From the NCBI GenBank assembly GCA_002794785.1, contig NBBA01000012.1, forward strand, positions 372,001 to 436,000: a DNA stretch of 64,000 bases. Direction: 5' to 3'. The translations under genes were made by a program, and so were the position numbers. Shown in pieces: positions 45,243 to 55,736 of this stretch. The notes beneath the pieces were generated by a model. It did no database searches. It was not told the origin of the DNA and saw only the letters and a program-made list of their open reading frames with translations. This stretch comes from Coniferiporia sulphurascens. Its lineage: Eukaryota; Basidiomycota; Agaricomycetes; Hymenochaetales; Hymenochaetaceae. The number at the start of each line of letters is the position of its first letter. The first letter of the stretch is position 1.

Positions 45243-47496
45243 GATTAGGGTGTCGGGGTCTACCTGAACCCCAGCGGTGTCCCAGCCTTGGTAGCCGATA
45301 CATCGTCGGGGGGGTGAAAATGGAGACACTCTGTCTTGGCAGCTTCAATGTTGAGACCAATGGTGCCGAAGAGGGTGTCGAGTTGGTGGTAGGTGTGGGC
45401 AAGGGCGCGGCAGTTGGATGCCACTGAGGGTCCTACACAGATTAGTAAGTGGTCATCAACATATGCTAGGGCAGTAGTGCCGGCTTGGTGAAAGCACCAG
45501 AGGACTTCACCTGCAAATATCATTGACAGAATAGGGGACACTGGCGATCCTTGGGGGGTACCGAGGTTGGGTTTGGGGGCGGTTGGGAGGGTGGTGCCAT
45601 CGAAGGAGACAGCAACCTGCCAGTCCGTCATGAAGGACAGACACCAGTTGGCCATGTCAGGTGCGCAACTGAGGTCTAGCAATTGCTGGTGGGGGAGTTG
45701 GGGGTGAACCGAGTCGAAAAAACCCTGTATGTCGACTGCAAGGACCGAACAGACAAGGCCCTCCAAGTGGGCCCGCTCCGCAATCTGTAAAAGGTGTTGG
45801 GTGGCGTCGTAGACTGAATGACCTTGGCGCCCCCCATATTGGTTGGGTGGCAGCCAGTCCCACATATTTGTGAGGAACTGGAGCCGGTTAGCAATTATCT
45901 TTTCGAGGAGTTTCCCAAGGGTCTCCTCGAGGGTGATGGGTCGGTAAGAGCATGGCAAGAATGGGTCCTTCTTGTTAGGCTTCCAGAGCATCACTACTTT
46001 TGCTGCCCACCAACACTCTGGGTGGTGCCCTAAGCGGAGACAGTCATTGAAAAGTGAGAGAATCTCATCGGGGTAAGCATCCACCACCCATTTCAGGGGG
46101 CGGTAGCCTATCCCCGAGAGGCCCGGGGCCGACAAGTTGGAGGTGTTGGTCAGTGCCCCCATTAGCTCTGTGAGGAGTATAGGTGGGGCAGCTGGTTGAG
46201 GTGGTGGCGTTGGGGTGGTGGCCGCTGCCTGGGGGGGGGGGGGGGCATGAAGAAGGTTTCGCGGAACAGCTCACCTTTCTTGTCATCCGACTGTGTGAAG
46301 GATCCATCCCACTTTTTGAGCGAGGGGATGGGGGTTGGTCGGTTCCCCAGGCCTCATTTGGCCCAGTTCCAGATGTTGGAGGTGTCGGCTTCTGCTGCCT
46401 GTTCGGTGTAGAACTGTCGTTTGGCAGTCCTGACTCCCCTTTTGAAGGCGTGTTGAGCTGATGATTGCTGAAGGGGGGTGGTGGCCATCTGGATAGCGGA
46501 AAGGAGGGTCTTGCAGTGGGGCGACCACCATGGGACTTCCGTTTTCGATGGTTTTGATAGGCAGGTGAATGGCTGTAGGGCGGCGACCATAGCATCGATG
46601 ACCACCTTGGCCTTAATGTCCAGGGAATGGGTGTCGAGCCCCGGTAGTCAGAAGGCTGCTTTGAGGAGGGGGAAGGCTATGTCAGTCCATTCTTCCTTGT
46701 TGGCTGGGAGCAGCTGACGGGTCTTTACAACCGGAGGGGGGGGCTGAAATGGCAGTGACCACCATAGGATTGCATGGTCAGACAGTGGGGAGGGGTCGGA
46801 GGTAGCCGAATCTAAAATAGAGTCGGGGTTGACTGCGGGTGGGGCCCAGATCATGTCAATGGGACACTGACGGCAATTACCATCGGGCCGTGAGTCAGAG
46901 TCAGGAAGATGGGCAGGCGCAAGGCCGTGCCCACAGAAGAAATCATCGAGGGGTTGCGCCCCCAGGTCATCTCATCATGGGACAGAGAATTCGGACCACA
47001 TGTGGTGACAACGGTTGAAGTCGCCTGCCACGAGTAGAGTGGTGGTGAGCACCAAGGGGAGTGAGAATAAGAAGGACTCACCTGGGTACTGGGGGGAGGC
47101 ATTCTCACAGTCTGGGGGGTGCATGCCGTAAAAGTTGCACACCCGGAGGGTGAGTTGGGATCAAACCTCCACCATCAGTACATCAGTGCTGTGAGAGGCG
47201 GCTCTGAGAATCGACCATGAGGTTGGGGGGAGGGCCCTGGATATGTATGTGACTACCCGAGGGCAAACCTCTGGTGGTAGGACAGGTATGTATCCTGGGA
47301 TGGTTGGGATGTTGAGGACCGGAATACTGGTCGGGTCGGTGAGTGATGGTTGCAGCCTTATTTGGTACCAGGGCAGTTCCTGTATGAGGATCAGGTGTGG
47401 GGGGGAGGGGTCAGTTGTAAGGATGGGAATAAGGGAATGTATCATCGCTAGTGAGCGGGCAGTGTTCCACTGTAGGATGGATAGTGTCTCCATCAT
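45243..47496 (-). pseudogene. ORF2 (endonuclease and most of RT), A3
   Basis: Minus strand from 47496: MMETLSILQWNTARSL, LIQELPWYQIRLQ, TGA at 47159-47161 (CGA in A4), frameshifts through the endonuclease, then RT from 46162: ADTSNLSAPGLSGIGYRPL-like block, VVMLWKPNKKDPFLP, SVLAVDIQGFFDSVHP, GTPQGSPVSPILSMIF, LAYVDDHLLICVGPS, LNIEAAKTECLHFHP, ending in GVQVDPDTLIH at the module M4. RNase H and 3' end are absent. Confidence 0.88.
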
Positions 47497-48650
47497 ATCT
47501 CCTCCATCTGGTTGTCGGTGGGGTCAGCGTCAAGGGCCTCTATGATTTGGCGATAGTGCCTCTTCTTTGGGCACGTCGGCAAGGTGGTGGGGTGGTCGCC
47601 TTTGCAGTTAATGCATTGGCGAGGGTGGGGACATGTGTCGCCTTCTGGTACTGCGTCGGTGGCACAGTGGGCACACGATTTGCGGTGGTTGCAGGTCAAA
47701 TGGGCACCCGCACAGTCAGTGCAGCAAGGTTGAGCTCGGCAACCCTTGGTTCCATGGCTGAGACCCTGGCACCGCTCACATTGGGTGAGGGTGGGGCATA
47801 CGGGTGGGACTGAGAGCTGGAGGGCGGAGCTGAACATCCATACATGTGGCCTCTTGAGGAGGCGCTCATGGATGGAGCCATCGGGGTCGACAAAGGAGAA
47901 CACCATGGGGCACCTGTCCAGTGATGGCAGGTGGTCTTCAGTGGCGGTGAAGTGGGGGGCGACTACGAAATCGAGGTTGAGGAGTGCCGGGTTGTGCCGG
48001 ACTTCGGCCAAGAGGGCCTTCTCGGATATGGTGTGTCCATTTTGGCCAAACAGGAAGTCCTTGCATGGCACCATGGAGATGTGCAGTGCGGACCTAGGGT
48101 GGACTCTGGAGGGGGTTAGGGAGAAGGCAGATGGGATGGTAATACCCGCTGCAATGCACTCTGAGTGCATATGGGTGGCATACGCTGTGGAGTGACGGTC
48201 AATGATCGTCTCCGTGGTCGGGTTAGCCGAGGGTGGACATGCCGTGAATGTGGTCATGATGTTTCCCTTCACGTTGAATGAAGAGGAAAGGACCAGGACG
48301 CAGTCTGTGGTGGGGAGAGAGGTGAAAAACTCACATGACACTTTGGTGAGGGCCATTGTGGATTTCTGGTTTTCGGCATGAATGCCGACAGTAGGGGTGA
48401 GGACCAAGGTCGGGTCCTTGGCATACATTGTGGGTGGTGGGGGCACCTTATGCGTGCACTTCTTTTTCTTCTGTGCCGGGTTGATGACCACTCCAGCGGC
48501 CGGGGCCACTGGGGTAGGGTTGGCAGTTGTTGGGGGGGCCGCTGCTGCTGCCACTTGTGCATAGGAGGTGGGGGCGGCCATGGTGGTCACCAGTGGGGCG
48601 GGTTGCTGTTGTTATTGTTGCTGTTGTCGGGGGGCGGGTCTAGAGCTGAT
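47493..48650 (-). pseudogene. ORF1 C-terminal part, A3
   Basis: Open for 365 codons from 48590: SYAQVAAAAAPP, basic KKKKCTHK, TMYAKDPTLVLTPTVGI, RVHPRSALHISMVPC, knuckles CERCQGLSHGTKGC, CCTDCAGAHLTCNHRKSC and CINCKGDHPTTLPTC, ending MEEI with the ATGA overlap (47493-47496). The solo LTR at 48651 separates it from the N-terminal part. Confidence 0.88.
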
Positions 48651-49211
48651 TGTTAAGCTCAACAGTTACACGGTGATCGACGTCAGGGCTTCCTGATTGT
48701 CAGGGCTGGTAGTATGGCAATGGGGCTTCCTAGATGTCATAAGTCGAAGGTGATTGGCGATGGGGCTCCCTGATCGGCAATGTGGATATGGTAGGCTTCT
48801 TAGAGGAGTCAGGTTACGATGAAGTGCCAGATGAGGAGGTAGAGCACACAGAGGGCACTGAAGTGCATATAATGGGCTTGTATGAACAAAGAGCACAAGC
48901 TTAGGGCTTGTGTGATCTATGTTACATGCTTATATGCTACTTTATGTGTTTACTACTGTAGCGGCCTGTGTAGGGTAGTTTACCAGACTATGGAAGGTCA
49001 TGGAAACCCAAGGAATGCCTTGGTAATACAAGTAGGGCTATCAGTAAGCAAAGCATGTCATGATGGTGTGATAAGGCATCATCATGGTGTCTTATGGTGT
49101 AAGGGAAATAAGGAATGAGTAAGGGAGAGAAATGGGGGAGTTGCGCTGACTGATGATGATGAATGGGAAGTGAGTCAGCACAATGAGGGAAAGTAAAGGA
49201 AAATTGTAACA
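48651..49211. repeat. Solo LTR 3 (561 bp) in A3 ORF1
   Basis: tgttaagctc to attgtaaca, with a perfect 5-bp TSD, ctgat, at 48646-48650 and 49212-49216. This proves insertion as an integrase-type LTR element, later reduced to one LTR. Gypsy and copia both give 5 bp, so the superfamily is open. Confidence 0.95.
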
Positions 49212-50091
49212 CTGATGGAGGCCATCCGACGTGAGATAGAGGCTATGTCAGTAGTCAGGTGCTTGACTGTGTCAGTCAGCACCCTCATTTCTGGGGCCAC
49301 GGGGGTGGTGCCTGGGGTCCCGGTGGTTGCCGGGGCCCTTTGGGGGGGGTGAGCTGGGGCGAAGGGTTCCGGGAGGATGATTACCATCCCCTCCCTCGTG
49401 AAGTTGTAGGCCATCACTGCATTGTGGTAGATGATGTGCTGGGGGTCCTTCCATTCTTGAGCAATCTTGGACAGAGTCTGTTGGACATTCCAGAGGAGGT
49501 CGCCCACAAACTGTGCTGCCTTGATGTCTATTGTTTCGGTGGTGGTGTCCACTGTCTCTTTGTCGAAGTCGTCCAGGGCGCAGGAGAGGGCGTGCATGAA
49601 CCCTGAGGTGTGTTGTTCATGCTGTTGGGCTGGGGGTCCTCTCGGGGTGAGAGGCGGCATGGTGGCTGAGGAGCGTTTGCGCCTCCTACCTGTTGCGGGG
49701 GGGTGTGGGGGTCGACCGCCATTGCTGGGGCCATCTCACCATATTCGTTGGAGCCATGGATCGACCCAATCGAGGCGGCTGGAGAGCCGGCTCGTGATGT
49801 CTGCCTGGACTCCATGCGTGCCTGAGTGGTGAAGTCATAGGCCGACACCAGTTGGGAGTCGTCAATGGCCGGGGAGGGTGCCAGGACATCTGGGGAGGAG
49901 GTCGGGGCCAGGAGGGGGTTTTGAGAGTATGGGGTGGGTGTCGTCTCACGCATGGTGGCGGCGACAGCTTCAGCTGACAGATTGGAGGCGGCTTCAGCTG
50001 CTTGGGCGGCAGCTAGACTAGCCGACAAGGATGAGGAGATGGCGGGTCGAGTGTGACAGAGTGCATTCTGGTAATCACTGGGGTTCGACAT
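49212..50091 (-). pseudogene. ORF1 N-terminal part, A3
   Basis: Start MSNPSDYQNALCHTRPAISS at 50091, then AAAQAAEAASN, SAYDFTTQARMESRQTS, TPPQQVGGA, a shift near 49660, FMHALSCALDDFDKETV, QFVGDLLWNVQQ. The N-terminal type matches A4 and A5 (DYQNALRHTRP) and not A1 and A2. Confidence 0.87.
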
Positions 50092-50147
50092 GGGGGAGTT
50101 TTAGCTGCCCGCACTAGTCGATGGTGGTGGTTACTGGTCAAGAAGGT
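50092..50147 (-). promoter_or_regulatory. LINE 5' terminus and 5' UTR (A3)
   Basis: Reverse complement of the common 5' end (caccttcttgaccagtaacc and on). It marks A3::M4 as full length at the 5' side, directly next to the right TSD copy. Confidence 0.7.
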
Positions 50148-51587
50148 GGTAAGGATCTCTTCAGGGTAAGCATCTACCACCCATTTGAGTGGGCGGTAGC
50201 CTATCCCTGAGAGGCCTGGAGCCAACAAGTTGGAGGTGTCGGCCAGTGCCCCTGTAAGCTCTGTGAGGAGTATAGGCGGGGCAGCTGGTTGGAGGGGGGG
50301 TGGTGGGGTGATGGCTGCTACCAGGGGTGGGGGGGGCATGAAGAAGGTTGTGCGGAAGAGCTCACCTTTCTCATCGTCTGATTGGGTGAAGGTGCCGTCG
50401 CTCTTTTTCAACGATGGGATGGGTGTAGGTCGGTTGCCGAGGCCGCGTTTGGCCCAGCTCCAGATATTGGAGGCATCCACAGTGTCGGCTTGGTCGGCAT
50501 AGAAATGCCGCTTGGCCGCTCATATGCCACGTTTGAAAGTGCGGCAGGCTGCTGATTGCTGAAGGGGGGTGGTGGCCATCAAGATCACCTGGAGGAGCGA
50601 TTTGCATGTTGGGGTCCACCAGGGGACCTCAGTTTTGGACGGCTTGGTGAGTCGGGTGAAGGGGGCGAGGGCGGTGATCATAGAGTTGACCACTGCCTGT
50701 GCTTTGATGTCCAGGGTGGGGGTGTCACCCACCGGGAGGCAGAAAGTGGTTTCGAGTAGTGGAAAGGCAATATCGGTCCAGGGTTCTCTGTCCTCCGGGA
50801 GGAGCCGGTGTGTTTTCATGACAGGGGGTGGGGGCCGAGACGGCAGGGACCAACGCAGCATGGCATGGTCAGACAGTGGGGAGGTGGTTGAAGATCCCGA
50901 ATCTATGATGGAATTGGGGTTGATTGTGGGTGGGGCCCAGATCATGTCAATAGGGCACTGCCAATGATTGTCAACGGGCTGCGAGTCAGAGTCCGGGAGG
51001 TGAGCTGGTGCAAGGCTGTGCTCTCGAAAGAAGTCATTGAGGGGTTGCGCCCTCAAGTCCTCCTGCCAAGTGGCGAGGAGTTCGGACCATGAATGGTGGC
51101 GATGGTTGAAGTTGCCTGCCACCAGGAGGGTGGAGGCCAAGGCTGGCGGTATTGTATAGAGGAACGACTCACCTGGGTATTGTGGGGTGGTGGTGGTGTG
51201 GTCTGGCGCATGCATCCCGTAAAAGTTGCACAGGCGGATCGTCAGATGGGCGCAGATTTCGATAGTGAGGACATTGGTGCCGGATGAGGCGGCCCCGAGG
51301 ACAGACCATGATATGGAGGGGATGGCATGGGAAACATAAGTGACCACCCTGGGCCGAGTGGCTGGGGGTAGGACGGCTATGTACCCTGGGAGGGATGGTA
51401 CGTTGAGGACCGGTGTTCCGGTGGGGTCAGTAAGGGATGGTTGGAGACCGATTTGGTACCAGGGGGGTTCCTGAATCAAAATAATGGTGGGTGGGGATGG
51501 ATCAGTAGTGAGGATAGGGATAAGGGAATGGACTGCAGCGAGAGAGCATGTGGCATTCCACTGAAGAATAGAGATGTCTCTATTCAT
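50148..51587 (-). pseudogene. G ORF2 continued, antisense: endonuclease and start of RT
   Basis: Minus strand from 51587: MNRDISILQWNATCSL, LIQEPPWYQ, CNFYGMHAPDH, LLVAGNFNHRHHSW (catalytic D of GDFN is N), DMIWAPPTINPNS, LSDHAMLRW, open for 355 codons; TGA at about 50520, then WSWAKRGLGNRPTPIPSL, FFMPPPP and the RT start to 50148. It continues at 43657. Confidence 0.88.
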
Positions 51588-51610
51588 TGGTCCTCCATGT
51601 GGTCATCGTC

Positions 51611-51624
51611 GGGTCCGTCAATGG
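51611..51624. repeat. Target-site duplication of M5 (left copy)
   Basis: gggtccgtcaatgg, repeated without mismatch at 52240-52253, in the last codons of G ORF1. Confidence 0.95.
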
Positions 51625-52239
51625 GGGGTAATTCCCACTACAGGCTTAAGTTGATTCCCAGAAGCGCAGCGGTACTCTACAGGACCTCTATGGTTGGGGA
51701 GGGAATGTGTAGGGTAGGGGGGTCGTTCCATATGGGTGGAGTAGTGCCTACGGCGCCACGACCTTCACCCAGGGCGGCCTCCTGGCGTGGCACGCCTTAC
51801 CCTAGTGCTCCAATATAGCACCCATATGTCGTAGAGGACAGCGGGAGCAGTTTCGGTTGCTGCATATCCCGAGGAAGGTACACACATTGTTTGAGTCCCA
51901 CAAGGGTGCTCTTAATTCTGGCCTTTCGGACTCTCCCGTGTATGTCCTGGCCGGCGCTCTCGCCCTCCCTTTCCAATTCTAAGCTACCCCCTTTTTGCCT
52001 GATGTCATCCATTTGGCTTGGCTGTAGTGATACATATTCCTCCCTCCATCTGGGTTCACCTTACTAATAGGGGCCCTCCCCACTCTGGCTCCCCTCAGGG
52101 AGCAGGGCCCCCGCCCAGTTTCATGCATTGCGTGATGACGGGCGCCTCTGTTGTTATGTAGTTAGGGCCCCCCCTTTGGGGGGGCAGCTTGTAATTATGT
52201 AATACTGCAGGAATAATAATAATAATAATAATAATAAAA
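51625..52239 (+). mobile_element. M5: 5'-truncated module-LINE chimera
   Basis: 615 bp in sense. The module part (51625-51921) is cut at its 5' end and is of the M3 subtype. It joins the LINE just after the ORF2 stop (cctttcggactctcccg), so only the 3' UTR is kept. Tail with eight or nine aat units. Perfect 14-bp TSD. Confidence 0.9.
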
Positions 52240-52581
52240 GGGTCCGTCAATGGCCGCTTCGATCTGGCGGAAACGCCATTTCTTGGGACATTGAGGTAGG
52301 GTAGCGGGGTGGTCGCCTTTGCAGTTTGTGCAGTAGCGAGGGTGAGGGAAATGGTCGCCCTCAACGGCTTCGGAAGTGCAGGATGTGCACGACTTATGGT
52401 GGTTGCGGGTGAGGTGTCCTCCTCCACAGTTGGCGCAGCAGGGCTGGGAACGGCAACCTCTCGTTCCATGGCTGAGGCCCTGGCAGTGTTCACATTGGGT
52501 GAGGCCAGGGCAGTGAGGTGGGACTGAGAGGGAGAGGGCGGAGCCGAACAGTCATACATGCGGGCGCTTGAGGAGTTGCGC
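52240..52581 (-). pseudogene. G ORF1 segment (knuckle region), antisense
   Basis: Minus strand: MYDCSAPPSPSQSH is a shifted reading; in the coding frame the segment gives the zinc knuckles (CEHCQGLSHGTRGC, CCANCGGGHLTRNHHKSC, CTNCKGDHPATLPQC). Flanked by M5 and by A4; continues at 60617. Confidence 0.8.
52566..52581. repeat. Target-site duplication of A4 (left copy)
   Basis: gcttgaggagttgcgc here, gcttgaggagttgcac at 60617-60632 (one transition). Nine extra bases, gtccaaccg (52582-52590), sit between it and the A4 5' end. Confidence 0.9.
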
Positions 52582-53184
52582 GTCCAACCGATCCTTCTTG
52601 ACCAGTAACCACCACCATCGACTAGTGCGGGCAGCTAAAACTCCCCCATGTCGACCCACAGTGATTACCAGAACGCCCTTCGTCATACCCGACCCACCGT
52701 CCCCTCAACCTTGTCGGCTAGCCTAGCCGCCACCAGAGCCGCCGAAGCAGCCGCCTCCACTCAGCGCAAGACGACCCCCACCCTCTACTCGCAAAACCCC
52801 CTCCTGGTCCCAACCTCCTCCCTGGATGTCCTAGCACCCTCCCCCAACATTGGCGACTCCCAACTGGTGTCGGCCTACGACTTCACTGCCCAGGTGCGGC
52901 TTGAATCCAGGCAGACATCCCGCGCAGGCTCCCCAGCAACCCCGGCAGGGTCGACACATGGCTCCAACGAATTCGGCGAAATGGCCCCAGAAATGGCGGT
53001 CAATCCCCATACCCCCCCACAACAGGTGGGAGGCGCAAGCCTCAGGTGGAAACGCTCCTCAGCCGCCATGTCACCCCTCACACCGAGGGGTCCCCCTGCC
53101 CAACAACATGAACAGCACACAGCAGGGTTCATGTACTCCCTTACCCGGGCCCTGGACAACTTCAACCAGCAAACCAGGGGTGCC
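52582..53184 (+). mobile_element. A4: full-length family A LINE, 5' part
   Basis: 5' terminus atccttcttgaccagtaacc at 52591, ORF1 from 52648. Interrupted by K (53185-54031), L (54814-55015) and solo LTR 4 (59154-59713); the segments resume at 54032, 55016 and 59714 and end at 60616. Without the inserts it is about 6.4 kb. Confidence 0.92.
53173..53184. repeat. Target-site duplication of K (left copy)
   Basis: accaggggtgcc here and accagggatgcc at 54032-54043, one transition apart. Confidence 0.85.
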
Positions 53185-54031
53185 TTTTTTTTTTTTTTTA
53201 AATTATTCCTTCAGTATTACATAATTACAAGCTGCCCTAACTACATAACAACAGAGGCGCCTGTCATCACACAATGCACAAAACTGGGCGGGGACCCTGC
53301 TCCCCAAAGGGTGCCAAGGTGGGAAGGATCCCTATTAGTAAAGGAGAAGGAAGGGAGAGGAATACATATCGCTATGACGAGACCAAGCGGGTGAAGGCAG
53401 GTAAAGGGGGTAGCTTAGAATTGGGAAGGGAGGGCGAGAGCACTGGCTGGGACATACAGGAGAGAGTCCAAAAGGCAGTCACTGAGCAGAGGGAAAGGGG
53501 GGAAGTGTACCTGAAAGCTCCAAGAGAGCCAGGTCTGGGTCCTGGGGTCGGGGTCCAAGCATACGACTCATGTATTCCCGAAGGAGGTCCAAGTCCATAT
53601 CTTCGTCGGTGGGGTGCCCTTCTAGGTCCATCGCTGTGAAGGCCAGGTGGATGGTGGCAGAGGTGCGTTCGGATAGGCAGTTCAGGTGCCCTGTCAGTTT
53701 CAGCCAGTGGCGCAGAACCTGGAGGCGGTCTTCATCGGCCCACTCTGTGTGGTGGGTCGGAAGTGGGTCACGGGGGGGCCAGACCTTACGGATCCATGGC
53801 CGGAATGTGCGGCATCTGCCCAGGACATGGGTGGTGGATTGGGCTGGCCAGGGGGGGTGGTTGTGCCATCTGCAATGCAAGATCAGGCCATGTCTGCGCC
53901 GGTAGACTGAGTCGAAGCTCAGCCAGTAGCCCCCATAGGGACCGGCACGGCAGAGGACCTGGGCAACCGCTGAGAGCTCTTGGCAGGGGTGGTCGACCAA
54001 CTGGTTAAGTAACTTCCGCGGTCTGTGGGAG
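53185..54031 (-). mobile_element. K: 5'-truncated family B LINE 3' end, antisense
   Basis: 847 bp: poly(T), 3' UTR lacking the C/G hairpin (gctgccctaactacata joined directly, as in F at 30540), and the ORF2 C-terminus to RPRKLLNQLVDHPCQEL. The shared hairpin deletion links K and F to one B subfamily. Confidence 0.9.
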
Positions 54032-54813
54032 ACCAGGGATGCCACCACCGAGACAATAGACGTCAAGGCGGCACAGTTCATGGGTGACCTCCTCTGGAAT
54101 GTCCAACAGACTATTGCCAACATACAGCAAGATAGGACATACCCCCAAGACATCATCTACTGCAATGCAGTGATGGCCTACGACTTCGTGAGGGAGGGGG
54201 CGGTAATTGCCCTCCCAGCACCCTTCGGCCCAGCCCCCCCCCCCCAGAGGACCCCGGCCGCAACCGGGACCCCTAACACCGCCCCATGACCCCTGAAATG
54301 AGGGCGCTAACTGAGGCAGTCAAGCATCTGACCACTGACATGGCTTCTATTTCCTGTCAGATGTCTTCCATCAGTTCTAGGCCCGCCCCCCGACAACAGC
54401 AACAACAACAACAACAGCCCGCCCCCCAGGCAGCCCCACAGGCAGCCCCCACCTCCTATGCACAGGTAGCCACAGCAGCGGCCCCCCCAACAGCCACCAA
54501 CCCAACTCCAGTGGCCCCGGCCACCGGAGCGGTCATCAACCCGGCACAGAAGAAGAAACGCCAGAGGAAGGTGCCCCCACCACCCACAATGTACACCAAG
54601 GACCCAACCTTGGTCCTCACCCCCACAGTTGGCATATGGGCCGAAAACCAGAAGTCAGCAATGGCCCTGACCAAGACATCCTGTGAGTTCTTCACTTCCC
54701 TCCCCACTGCAGACCAAGTTCTGGTCCTGTCCTCTTCCCACAACATAAAGGGGAACATCGTGACCATGTTCACAGCACATCCATCCTCCACCAACCCGAC
54801 CACAGAAACGATC

Positions 54814-54854
<41 letters not shown>

Positions 54855-55015
54855 CTGCAGTATTACATAATTACAAGCTGCCCCCCCGAAGGGGGGGCCC
54901 TAACTACATAACAACGGAGGCGCCCGTCATCGCACATCATACGAAACTGGGCAGGGGCTCTGCTCCCTAGAGGGGTGCCAAAGTGTGAAGAGCCCCTATT
55001 TAGTAGGAAAAAAGG
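54814..55015 (-). mobile_element. L: minimal LINE 3' end, antisense
   Basis: Only about 200 bp: a tail of about 12 TTA units (TAA on the sense strand), the C7-TTC-G7 hairpin and the first hairpin, then a break. TSD ccacagaaacgatc (54800-54813) and ccacagaaatgatc (55016-55029). It shows how little 3' sequence an insertion can hold. Confidence 0.92.
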
Positions 55016-55736
55016 CCACAGAAATGATCATTGATCATCACTCTGCAGCCTATGCATCCCATATGCGTACTGAGTGTATCGCAACAGGGATTAACGTCCC
55101 GACTGCGTTCTCACTAACCCCCTCCAGAGTCCGCCCCTGGTCTGCACTGTGCATCTCCATGGTGCCTTGCAAAGACTTCTTGTTCAGCCAGAACAGACAC
55201 ACCATCAATGAGAAGGCCCTCCTGGCCGAAATCTGGCACAACCCGGCACTCCACAACCTTGACTTTGTAGTCACCCCCCACTATGCCGCCACCGAGGACC
55301 ACCTGCCGACACTTGACAGGTGCCCAGTGGTCTTCTCCTTCGTCGACCCCAATGGATCCATCCACGAACACCTCCTCAAGAGGCCACACATCTGGATGTT
55401 CAGTTCCGCCCTCCGCCTCTCAGTCCCACCCATCTGCCCCACCCTCACCCAATGTGAGTGGTGCCAGGGCCTCGGTCATGGAACCAAGGACTGCCGAGCC
55501 CAACCTTGTTGCACTGACTGCGCGGGTGCCCACCTGACCCGCAATCACTGCAAATTGTGCGCCCACTGCGCAACCGACACAGTGCCCGAAGGCGACACAT
55601 GCCCCCACCCCCACCTCTGCAACAACTGCAAAGGCGACCACCCAGCCACCCTGCTGGCTTGCCCCAAGAAGAGGCGATACTGCCAAATTGAAGAGGCCCT
55701 CACCGCCGACCCAACCAACAACCAAATGGAGGAAAT

